In this document: in pieces, positions 1 to 11,600 of the stretch
How positions within the stretch are numbered: position 1 is the stretch's first letter
Layout of the letters: each line of letters starts with the position of its first letter
Assembly: GCA_016648135.1 (NCBI GenBank)
Contig: JADDOH010003941.1
Coordinates: 62,001 to 126,000 of the forward strand
Reading direction: 5' to 3'
DNA length: 64,000 nt
DNA from: Agrypnia vestita
Lineage: Eukaryota; Arthropoda; Insecta; Trichoptera; Phryganeidae
The notes under the pieces: model-generated
Seen by the model: only the letters and a program-made list of their open reading frames with translations
Database searches by the model: none
Told to the model about the DNA's origin: nothing
Translations under genes and position numbers: made by a program

Positions 1-538
1 TGCTGTAAGACCTTAATTTTTAACAAGTTTTATTTAATTTTATACGCTTTAAAAAAATTGAAATCTATACAGATAATGTTTTGGATATGTATGTTACGAG
101 TTCATTCGAGATTTGTAGGGATAGAAATTGTATGTAGATATGTACTATTTTCAGAAAGAGTCCAAATCATTTTTATTTGAAATAGAATTATGAAGGCTGG
201 AATAGTATTGAAATGGTAATGCGAACAAAAAGTTTTTAAAAATATAAACATTTTATAGAATCTCTATATAAGTATGTATTTAATGATTTTATTAATGAAA
301 ATCTCTATTTAACTTAATCCACAAACTAGTAAAAGATTACACGTGTGAACTATATTTTTATTAAATATTTTAAGCATGACTGTCGATTACATAATAAATT
401 TAAAGTTAATCCTAAAAATGCATTCAATGCTAGAAATTATTTATCACACTTTTCATAATTTGAATTAAATGTTTTGTATAAACACCACTTTATCTTATTA
501 TATTAATGTTCATAAAGGTAACATAATGTCAATTTTCT
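1..538. other. AT-rich downstream flank of the Beat-like gene
   Basis: AT-rich sequence beyond the last coding exon of the minus-strand gene. I see no coding region, RNA gene or recognisable repeat here. Confidence 0.5.
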
Positions 539-630
539 TTTATTTTTTGTAATCACAACGTAACTAGATACACAATAATTATTTGGAGGGCGGATTTGAA
601 AATCTGGTTCTTCAATATCGCCGGCTTCAA
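539..630 (-). other. Possible 3' UTR terminal exon of the Beat-like gene with poly(A) signal
   Basis: On the minus strand a pyrimidine tract ending TTTATTTTCAG precedes position 630, a good splice acceptor. An AATAAA lies at 544-539. If the last coding exon is spliced at its alternative donor (GT at 2395-2394), this exon supplies an immediate stop (AG+T, TGA) and would be almost wholly 3' UTR. In another frame it is open for about 40 codons, but no donor of matching phase was seen upstream. This is a candidate only. Confidence 0.3.
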
Positions 631-689
631 CTGAAAATAAACAAAGTATGTTTTATATAATAATTATATTGTATATTATTATCAATTTA

Positions 690-1000
690 TGATAGAGTAA
701 AGAATGAATAAATCAGGAAAGAATGCTTATCTAAGCATATTCAACAAAATTAAAAAAGAGTGACACATGTGGTTTGGACATGTTGATCGAATTGACTTAG
801 GGAAAATGGTAAGAAGGATATATAACGCAAGCGTTGATGGCATGTGAAAGGGAGGTTAGCCAGATACTGAGAGATGGTCCTGTTAGAAGCCTCAACAATA
901 TGAATGCGGATGAAGCGAGAGTTTGTGTCAGGACAGAAAAATCCATACTTTGTGCTTGCTCCCGCGGAAAACGGCGGTATAGAAAGTTAGTTAGTTATCA
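690..1000 (+). mobile_element. LINE 3' fragment (degenerate pol C-terminus plus TTAG tail)
   Basis: This matches the 3' part of the long LINE at 21.8-23.5 kb: a degenerate piece encoding the tract around 'WFGHV', then the segment ending 'DGPV...LNN', and a GTTAGTTAGTT tail near 986-996. Stops and indels break the frame. It is a dead 5'-truncated copy. Confidence 0.7.
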
Positions 1001-1283
1001 CTATAAAAAAAAAATAAAAAAAATAATAGACATTTTAATCATTTCCAATTTTCCAGTTACTAAAAAATAAAGGTTTAGATAACAATATGAATCAATGTTG
1101 TTTTAGCCGTGTGAAATTATAACATATAAAAGAAAACAAAAATTTGACTTAAAAAAATTTTGCTAATAGGAATAACATTTGTACTAGCATATAACATACA
1201 AGACAAATAATTAACAAACATGAAATTATAAAAAATATATATATTATTTTCTATTACGTAGGTACATGGTTCACAATCTAACT

Positions 1284-2346
1284 CAGCGATTTCCAAACAT
1301 TATATTACTACGATCCCCTTTTAAAAAAATCTTGCCCCTTCCCTCCTTGATGTCATAAAATAATAGATACATTTTAAACGGTTAAAAATGTTTTGATAAA
1401 GAAAGTATTATTGAGAGAATACTTTCAAGGTTTTTATTGTATATATAATATTAATTTTTGAATTCGTTTTTTTTAATGTGATGCGATGGATGTGTTTCTT
1501 TATTACCAAGTTAAGTTTAATAAAACTAGGCGTAAACCAACGTGAAGCACCGCATGTGTATCAACTTGGTTTATAGTGATCGTTCATTTAAACCATAGAT
1601 TTTTGCGTTTTCCACAAATCAAACAACCCGTTTTCGTAAAAGTCTATAATTAAAATTATAGATTAATACTGTAAACAGATGAAGATAATATATTGTTTGG
1701 AAGTATTTGTTCCCTATATGAACCACGTGTTGCTGTTTATTTTTAATTTAAACATGAAATAGACAATAAATAAAAAGAATCTTTGTTTTTAAAAATACTC
1801 ATCATTTTATATAGGAATAATGTGTAGATAATTTGGTGTTAGAGTTAATTAGTGAATCATCTTTAGTTTATGATGTCATTCTTTTGATATTAATAAGGGT
1901 TAAAAATTTTATATAGAAATTATACATGATTACAATTGAATAAATAAAAAAAATGTTGAAGGTAAATTGAATATAATAAATAACCAGGTATTTTTTTCTT
2001 TTAAGTACTGAATTATGTATTAATTATCCATATATTCATTTTCATTTTGTTTTTGTCTATACTTCAATTTTTGATTTCTAGTAAACATTGTTTTCTGACG
2101 AAGGGACCAATGGCCCGGACATGTTGATATTTTCAACAAATCAATATGTGGTGAAACTAAAGTATATTTTTATCAATTATATTAATAATTTCACTACAAA
2201 ATTGAAAAAATTAAACGTATTTAGTCAAATTTCATAGATCGTGGAATGGAATAATTGATTGCTGACGCCATGCAGACATTACCCTCTCACGTATATATTT
2301 TTTATTTAGAATAAAGAGTCCACGCCTTCCAGTTTGGAAATCGCTG
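1284..2346. mobile_element. Non-autonomous hAT-like DNA transposon with perfect 8-bp TSD
   Basis: The ends are inverted repeats: CAGCGATTTCCAAAC at 1284-1298 and its complement, finishing at 2346. The flanking octamers 1276-1283 and 2347-2354 are both ATCTAACT, a perfect 8-bp target duplication. An 8-bp duplication and a CAG-type terminus are characteristic of the hAT superfamily. The 1,063-bp interior is AT-rich and has no transposase that I can recognise. A degenerate hammerhead-like motif lies at 2095-2125, so an older repeat may be nested inside. Confidence 0.8.
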
Positions 2347-2391
2347 ATCTAACTCGTAATCTATTGAAAATTCCAAGTAATTATAAAATAA

Positions 2392-2622
2392 TTACCTTCC
2401 ATATAAGACTACCATGAGCGATAGTATCCAGAGGTAGCTGGGAGAATGAAACAGCCAAGGAGCAGAAGAGATACCCTTGCTGACGGAGGAAGCCTGCACC
2501 CTGTCAGCGCGAGAGTTGCTGGTGGACGCCACCTCCCGAGTCTTGGTGTAACTCTTCTGCCGTTCCCCTTGGACGCTCTCTTCGTTACTCTTCCAGTAGA
2601 CTGTGGCAATTGTGGCCAGACA
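2392..2622 (-). CDS. Beat-like gene, coding exon 5 (end of Ig2, linker, GPI-type tail, stop)
   Basis: The acceptor TTTACTTCAG precedes 2622, and the exon opens in phase 0 with the second Ig2 cysteine (C224), followed by 'LATIATVYW', a conserved Beat-type end of Ig2. Residues 234-280 are a charged and Ser-rich linker. Residues 284-297 are hydrophobic (SYLWILSLMVVLYG-like), then Arg and TAA at 2394-2392. The last codons AGG-TAA also form a splice donor (AAG|GTAATT, GT at 2395-2394). Using it would change the C terminus only from Arg to Ser if joined to the acceptor before 630. Confidence 0.88.
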   Translation of the reverse strand, partial: CLATIATVYWKSNEESVQGERQKSYTKTREVASTSNSRADRVQASSVSKGISSAPWLFHSPSYLWILSLMVVLYGR

Positions 2623-5600
2623 CTGAAGTAAATAAAGGAAGGGTAAAGACTCGAAGGGAATATTTTAATTAAATCTAAATTATATAAAATACTTAACATT
2701 TTTAACCACAATTAATTTTTATTGTAAATACTAGCTGTAATCCGTCGAAAATGACGGAACATTGATTCGCGTCCTTGCTAAGCCCTAGTATATATTTGTA
2801 GTATCTTTATGGTGGTCCACGAAGAGGCGGCTGTAGCAACATGCGCAGAGCGGCCGGTTTGGGTTTGCTGGCCCGGGTTCAAGCCCTTCTCTGGCGGTTA
2901 AATATTTTTTTTAGGCGTGAATTCGAATGAAATTACGGACGTCACACGATCCGGACATACAGATAAACGAACTGATGGACAGATGGACAGACAACGAAAT
3001 TATTATGTTTAATTCAATACGTTTCGGGAGAGATACTCCTTTCTTTAGGACAGGAAATTTACCAAAATTTATTTTCAGGTATAGGCAGGTATAGATTACA
3101 CAGGTATAGACAAATTAAGTAGGCACAAAGTAATTAGGTACTCGCTAATTTTTTTGTATTTTTACAATAAAATTAATTGTGGTTAAAACGAAATGTGAAT
3201 TATTTTATTTTTAAAATGGTGCCAATTTAAAAAATTGTAATAAGTAAATAAAACTTTGCGATTTTAATGATATTTAAATATTAAGGTATTTAAATATAAA
3301 AATATTTAAGTGTTTAGAAAGTATCAATGACACGAAAAACCTCATGACTATTATTTTTTAAATAATAGTTATTTTTACAAGCAGATTACCATACTCTTTT
3401 TTTATGAAGTTATGGTATACTTAATAATGATAGGTGTGATAGAAGAAAGGTTGAATAAGATATCAAGAGGGATGTGATTGCAGGGAGTGAGATGAAAGGT
3501 AAATACAATAATTTTCAGTAAAAATTAGTCTACCGAGGCAAGACTAGCGGCACACAACGGAATTCTGGTACCGTCACTGATGTTTAGAAGTAAAGCCTGG
3601 AGCTGGCAGAAGAGGAACAAATGTAGAGTGAATGCGATGGATAAGAGGACACTTAGACATTTGTGTGGAAAATCCATTTATGATAGAGTAAAAAATGAAG
3701 ATGTTAGGTAAAAATATAAAGCTATCTTAGCATAGTTGATAGAATCAAAAAAGGGTCGCTCAGGTGGTTTGGGCATGCTGAGTAAATGAATGAGGAAAGA
3801 ATGGTAAAAAAGATATATAACAGAAGTGTTAACTGTGAATGAATGAATCAGGAAAGAATGGTAAGAAATATATATGACAGAAGTGTTAACGGTGCCATAA
3901 AGATGGGACCACCGCGGAAGACGTGGCATGGCCAGATTAACCAGATATTGGAGAATGATCCTCTCAGGAGCCTCAACAATCGTGAAAATCAAACAACCAC
4001 CTTGTATGCGAATATGAATGAATGTGAATGAGACTAAAGTTGTGTCAAGAGAGAAGAGTATGGGACTATATCCTCTCTGTCTATCTCGTAAGTAAGTATG
4101 GTAGGTACTGAAAATTCCAATGCAATCTTATAATATTTCAAGGATTGTTATCTAAAAACTCAACTTATAATTTCAGCGCTTATTCAAATCAATAAATAGA
4201 AGCGCATCCGTTTACCTTCAATTTCAAGTCTCCTTTCCTGAAGTGTTTTGGCCTGACTTTAAACTCCAGCCCCAGAGATGTGATTTCCAGTTCACTCTCC
4301 GTCTCCATGATGTAGGGCCCCTTCAGCAGGGCCGCATTGGCCGGCTCTCCATTGACGAACCAACTCAACTTGGCCGCTGGCTTGGACTGGCCCGAAGTGC
4401 AGTTCACTTTGACCATGTCCCCGATCTGGTACCTGGGGCGGGAGCCGCTGATAACCGGACCCAGCTCCGGGAGTGCTTAGTAGAGAAAATCTAATATTAT
4501 TACTTCAATTATGGTTGGCTTGATCTCCCTTGAATTTCGAAACATTTTAATTAAAAATCAAGGGAAGGGAAGTTAGAATCATTTGAAAAAAAATCGCACC
4601 CCTATAGCAACACACAATCCCAAATGTCACGATCTAAGTAAATCGCATTAATTAAAACATAACTGAACCAAACCACCTGAATGGAGTATACATTACTAAA
4701 TAACTAACCATCCCACCTTTTCTTAGAGGCATAGTAGGCATAGAGGATAGAACCCTAAACTCTTCTGTCCTGGCACACCACCTTTGCTTTGTCCGCTTTC
4801 ATCTTCTCATGCACACTTTTCGGTTGTTGAAGCCTCTAACAGAGTCATCTTCCAATATTTGATTTATGTGGTTCTGCCAAGGGCATCCGCGAATGCTCTT
4901 TGTTTCTGCTTTCTTCAACACTCGCCTTATATTTTTTTTTACCATCCTTTCCTCATTCATCCATTCCACATGGCCAAACAATCTCAGCGATACTTTCTTA
5001 ATCAATCAATATATATAAGAAACCCATGTTTTCCTACCCACCAAGTTTTCTTCACAACCAGACACTAGTGCGAGTTTGGAGGGAGTGGCTGAGCGTGGAT
5101 GGGGTTATTATTATTAATTTGGGATGTTAATATTTTTTGGCAAGTTGTTAAATATATCATTTTAAAAAAGACAAAAATTTCAAACGTTCTGTTTCCTATA
5201 TTGCAGTATCTATCGTATACAAAAACATCGATTATTTTAATTAAATTTTACATGCGTATTAAGAAAATTTCACTGTCATTAATATAAAAATATTCAAAAA
5301 ATTATACCTCATACTCAAGAATTCGAATTAGTTAAATCGTATAGACTGTTAAAAGACCTTTTTCTTCTCAAAGACTTCCGTTGGACAGTCCATATTAATG
5401 TCTGAAAAGCACCACTTCTATATTTCTGATATTTTGTTCCAACGCCTATTTCAAAATTGAGTCAGCCGATTAAAATTAAAATGTTGTGATCGTAACATTC
5501 TTTTAAACCAATATTCATAAATCTTGAAGCTGCGTAGGCACATTTAATGTCCAGTAATAATGGAAAATTATTAATTATTATATAAATAATGATTAAATCA

Positions 5601-8600
5601 CTATGATGATGATGTCTAATCATCATCATCATGATGTCTAAAATGATTTAATAATGTATTGTCATCCACTTTCCGTAAATTTTGAAAGTTTCAAAGTTCT
5701 TGCTAGTCGAAAATTGTTGAAAAATCAATTATAAAATTCCACCACAACAACAAACAAACAGATAAATGGAGCTAATTAAGAGCATGTAAAAGAATAAAGA
5801 AGTGATATTATAATGTTAAATGGAATTCTACTCACCTACGACAGCCATGTCGCCATGATCAGAAACGGTTTGAAACAGAGGTGCTTCACCAGAGACCTCG
5901 CAACGATACCTTCCAGATGAGGTTAACTCCATCGGACCCAGAACTATTGATATATTTGTGGAATTGTCCAGCTAAAACAAAAATAATAAAAACTTTATTT
6001 AATCAGAAAGGAATCGTACATCATTTTAACTCCACTAAAGTATTTATTTGTTTAGAAACATTGCGACGTTAAGGTGATCTTGTTTTGGAGTTATTTAAGT
6101 TGTAGTTAAATATAACATAGTTAGGTGTATAAAAGCACAGGCAGCAATATCACACTGTCACTACCCGAATTAGTTTCTCTGGAATCTAGGAAATCTACAT
6201 CTTATTGGCAAATTCTAAATTACAACTGCACCATCAGTTTTCGTTTTATGTAATATATATGTTTTATTTTATTTATATATATATTTACATATATTTGCAT
6301 ACAATATAGGTCAAGTATTACAATATTAAGCAATAATACAAGCTACAGTAAGTGTAAATAATATTATTTATAGATATAATTATTATGTACACACTGTAAC
6401 CCTTCAAAAATGACGAACTTTTACATGTCGGTTCCTAAAGCATAAGTACATATTTATAAAAATGAAAAAATAAGAAAATAAAAAAGTAAGGAAAAAAACA
6501 AAAACTTTTTATTAAAGAAGTAACAGGAAGTTACGTACAGACTATCAAATAGCGTAATTATTATAATTGGGATAACATACCTACATACGAACATTTCTTA
6601 ACCTCATTAAACAATTGACACCGAATATATGCGTGTGTATCGATTTCGGCCTGCATTCCACAACTTTGGAAGCCGCAATGAATGTCGAACGAATGAATGT
6701 ATTTTTTGTTTTGAAAACGAATATCTGACAATTTGTGTAAAAACATCGACAAATGAAACATCTTCAATTCAATAACCAATCACGCAGCTTTTGAATTGAG
6801 CATCTTTATGATTGGTACTCGTTGAAAATGGTCGATAATACATTATTTATTTTACTGGAATACCAAATTCAAGTGAATAAATTTTTGAGAGTTTAATTGA
6901 TGCGCAAGCATTTCGTGGTCTCGCATTCCCGCTAAATGCTGCTTCCCGCTACACACATTTCCGCTACATGTACGCACGCGCAGCGTAAGCAATTTCCGTT
7001 ACAATAAAAAAAATTACCCTCAATGCGCTAAAAGAAGATAACTTTGAAAATTAACTTTTAAATATTCTTGCTGTTTTTGCTATCGAATTAATATTGGCCA
7101 ATGCCTTTGAAGTTTACATAATTTAATCTATACCATAATGTTGATCAACTCTCACTCTGGTACGAAGTGACCATTTTGTCACGGGAAATATCCTCTGCCT
7201 TCGCATTTAATAGCGATTCGCAATCATTTTTTTGAAAGGATAGAGCTATATCTCCTACGGAATCTCGAATTAAGTACATTCTTAATTAGTAATCCTCCGA
7301 GATTTTTTATCAAAATATTTTTTTTGGATACTTATGTATCTGTTTTTGTACCTCTCAGGTATGATATACGTTAATGAGTATATTTTTAGAAAGGCGAAAT
7401 CAAAATACCTAGCGTACCGTTTCTCCTACATTTTTTCACTATTCTTAATATATTTTATTCCAAAGTAGATATTATCATAAATAACGCATTTTGAGTATAT
7501 GTTTTTTTTTGTAATATTGTTGGGTACCCAAGTAGGACCCTTTTGGGTACTCCCAATCGTATATGTATGAAGATGAAGAAGACAATTTCAATAAAAATAG
7601 TTTTAAACGATTATCAATACAATAGGAGACAAACTGATTCTACGTGGGTTAAAATATTTGATGATTCACATAGACATATGTTTTAAACTGTTTTACTGCA
7701 TCGCCTTGCTTCCAACTGCTAGTTTCCTCGTGAATCGTGGCAAATGTGTGTTAATTATATGATTGGCAAATTCGGAGAAATTGTTATTTTTAAGCAACGG
7801 TGAATTATTAGATTGATTAATTTTATGTTTATTTTGTATTTAAGTTAGTTAGTTAGTATGACGTTTAAACTTCTCTGCCTACCCCTGCGAGAAAATGGCA
7901 TGATGTGAATAATAACTGCGTCTGTGTACGTAGTATCACGGAATATACGGAATTCAAAAAAATAATTTTAAAAAATAATAAGGGTTATAAAAAAAGTTAG
8001 TTTTTCCAAATTAATATCAGAAAATTAATTTATTAACTTAAAAAAAAAAACAAAAGCTACTGAATATTGTTTAAGAATATTACATATATAATAAAATCAA
8101 TATACCTTGCATATACATTTAAAGTTAGATGAGTGAGCAGCATAACTTTCAAACTATTTAAATAAAATTTTGTCTTGAATCGATTCACGAGAAATATTAA
8201 AATTATTTTTTTTCTTTATAACTGTACGCTCATAATGTGAGTTGCAAAACGTTTTGCGGAGAAGGAGCAGTCTCAATCTCAACAAATGCCTAGAAACAGA
8301 CGGTGTGTCTAGACTCGACTATAAGACTGCGATAAAATGTACGTGGGACAAACACCGTGCACAATTTCCACGAGGGTTGATGAGAACAAACGAAGAAAGA
8401 TTCTTGGAAAAACTTGAGTCACCATGTACGTCTTATCAAAGAAGCATTTGAGATCTATAAGTTAAAACTTTGTGAATATTTATAGGGACAAAGTTTTCAA
8501 ATTAAAAACATAATAGTATCCGGTACTTCATAACCAATCTCGTCGTAGATTCCGCAATGGTACTGATCAGACAATAGGTGGAACATTCACGTAACACGTA

Positions 8601-11600
8601 ACACAATACATACAGAATATGACAATATATGTCTCCGTCACAGTATTGCAACGTAACATAGAGACATCCTCCTTTCCACACGATATTGCAAGCCAATACT
8701 CTAAAAAACACATCAGCCCTGATGATGGACCCTACAACGAAATCAGAAACATCAGCCAGAAAGGTCGTAAAAATAAGACATACTACCCCAAAAAATACAA
8801 ACCAGAAGAATCTAAAAGGTGTTTCAAGAAGCAATTCATAAACTATAACTGGGCACGCCTGATGACAAAATATTATATTAAATTTGACAAAATATTATAT
8901 TCAAGAACACATTCTTATTGTGAAATTACATTTTTTTCAGAACAAAGTTCTGTGAAATATAAAACCAAATTAATTAATCAATTAGAAAGACTTACAGAAA
9001 AATCAAATCCATGAGAAAAAAATTTCCATGGATTTCTTCGTTTTTTATGTCTTTTTAATTGATTAATTAAATTGGTTTTGACAGAATACATTCATTTCAT
9101 AAATTAAAATTCTGTAAATATTTAATTCGTATATTTTTTCTTTAATATTATAACTTACAATAATCGCAAAATAATTTATTCATAAATTTTATCTAATGAT
9201 TCTGATAATAGGCAACTTAAAATTTGGCGAAAACCAGTGGCGACAGATTAGAAATTTGTTAATTAACCAAAAGCAAAGCTGCCCACTCATTGGCCTGCTA
9301 ACCGAATCAGCGTATTTGAATTATACAACTGACCCGTGATGCATTATTATAGAGCATTTATACAAAATAATCGTGTATTCTCAATTGTATTAAAAGTATA
9401 ATTTTAAGGGTTCTTCAAGTGTTACGGACTCGTAATAAATATAAGAAATAAATAGAGAGCCAAAAACAATGTTTTTTAAAGCAAATTAACTTTTTACCTT
9501 TTCTGTGCATTTAAGGTAGGAGACTTAAAAATAAGCGCATTTTGATACAAAATTATATTAAGTCACTATAATGAATACATTGAATTTTATTTATTGGTAG
9601 CTATTAAATACTATGGTGTATGATTTTTAATAACACATTTTAGAGAAAAAGCTATTACGATTCCGAGGCAAATAGCTTCATATACGTCACTAATGCCGGT
9701 GTGTCACGCACATTTCAAAATTTTTCTTTCATCCAATGTTTACTTTATGTTCGCTTTAGGGAAAAAAATTCAAACATATTTGTTGAAATAATCAGCTGTA
9801 TTTGATAATAAAGTTAAAACAGAAATACGAACATTTAAACAATAATCAGGCATTCACATCATCCTATTGTTAGTATTTTATTGTGAAGTAAGTGTTATAA
9901 ATATTATTTTTTATTGATAAACCTTTTGAAATAAAAATATATATTTTAAAATTGTTATTTATATAATATAACATTTTAAACAACTCATTGCTTTTTATGT
10001 GAAGCACTCTTTTCTGTAAATTACACTATTTCGCAATATATCACTCGTAAATGAACACCTTATTATCACTATAATACTTTATTTTCACTAACTTTATTTT
10101 ACTTAACTTTCACTAGAACGTCCCATCCATTTCTCGTACGTATTATTTGCTCTGGTTTATTTCGCCGCTTAGGTACTCCGCCCTATTATTTTCTTTATTT
10201 ATCGCTTCGATTATCTCACTACTGGCCACACTGACCGTCGCCTCGCGACCGACTTCACGCCTGTTTCAGGAATTTCCAGAATGTTGTAAATCACCCTATA
10301 CTGTTATAGGCTGTTCTCGATCTATCGGTAAAGTTGTGTACAAGGAGTTCGGATAGTGCGCATTTGACAATATTCTGTAAAATAAATATTTAATTTCAAT
10401 TTTTTTTTCCTAAATATATCTTCACATAAATTCACGATTTATGTAGGTACTAATAACGCGCCTAATAAATACATATGAAATCCCAATTATAACAATTTCG
10501 TCGTCTATTTGTCCGTCCATCCATTCATCTGTCTGTCCGTCCGTTCGTCCCGTCCGTCCGTCCGCGTAACTTCGTGTAACGTCCGTAATTTAGTTCAAAT
10601 TCACGGTTAAAAAAAAAACTCCGGGCAATCAAACTCAAACGCCGAGACTTAGGGGAGACGCTTCCACCATACGTGTGGGATGTTTGAAAAATAGACTTTT
10701 TTTTAAATACAGGTGCGAACATGGAATACGTGTCACATCAATATTCTCACTATTTCAAAACTAAGCTAAATTCTTGTGCTATGAAAACAGGACTTATATA
10801 TATTCATGAACACATTCATATATGTGAAGTTGTAATTTTTCAGAACAAAGTTCTTAGTGGTCAGAGCACCGGCCCCGGAAAGGAGGTGACCTGGGTTCGA
10901 ATCCCAGTAATAACCTAATATTTTTTCGTGAATTAGATTTTTCTGTATGTCTTTTTAATTGATTAATTAATTTGGTTATTAAAACAGGACTTACTTGCTA
11001 GTCTGGAGGTTCAAACCCGCGACCTTTGAATCACGAGGCAAGTGTCCTAACCACAAGACCAACAAGCTACTCAAGACTACATATATAAAAATTAGCAAAG
11101 ACGCAAACAGTTGATTAATAAACGATATCTTCGCAACCTGCGGCGTTTTCTGCTGTGGTGTGGTGGTAAGAGTATCTGACTCCCACACGGGGAGCTCGGG
11201 TTCGATTGCCGGTACCGGAATTTTTATTTTCTCATTTTATTTTGTTGCCTATTTTATTTATAATATAAATTATTTACGATTTTTTTTTACAATTTTTATT
11301 TCCAATTTTTTTAAATAAAATAAATAAATACTCATTCCATGGGAACCGATGTCGGTTATTTACACGTGTAAAAGTACCATAATTTTTGACGGGTTACAGC
11401 TAGTTAAGAATATGATAATAATTATTAATAGTTAACAGTATAAAATCATACTTATTATTCATTAAATAATATAGTATAGTATAGAATTTGGACAAACTAA
11501 CTATAAAAATCTTTTTATTCTATATTTTTGTCGTTTCCTTCATTTCTAATGGAAGTGGAATATCTTTGAAGAATTTAACACCAGCATAATTGTAATTGTC

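Noticed and set aside
2446..2631. Plus-strand open frame of 61 codons
   Set aside because: Antisense to Beat exon 5.
4243..4494. Plus-strand open frame of 83 codons
   Set aside because: It is antisense to Beat exon 4, whose GC-rich coding sequence keeps the opposite strand open.
8619..9014. 131-codon plus-strand open frame
   Set aside because: Its 3' third is SINE-B tail sequence and the rest has no recognisable domain.
10990..11076. Apparent tRNA gene (A and B boxes)
   Set aside because: The acceptor stem does not close and the same sequence recurs with a conserved 3' body, so it is a SINE head. The same holds at 10855, 11155, 31020, 41420 and 60700.
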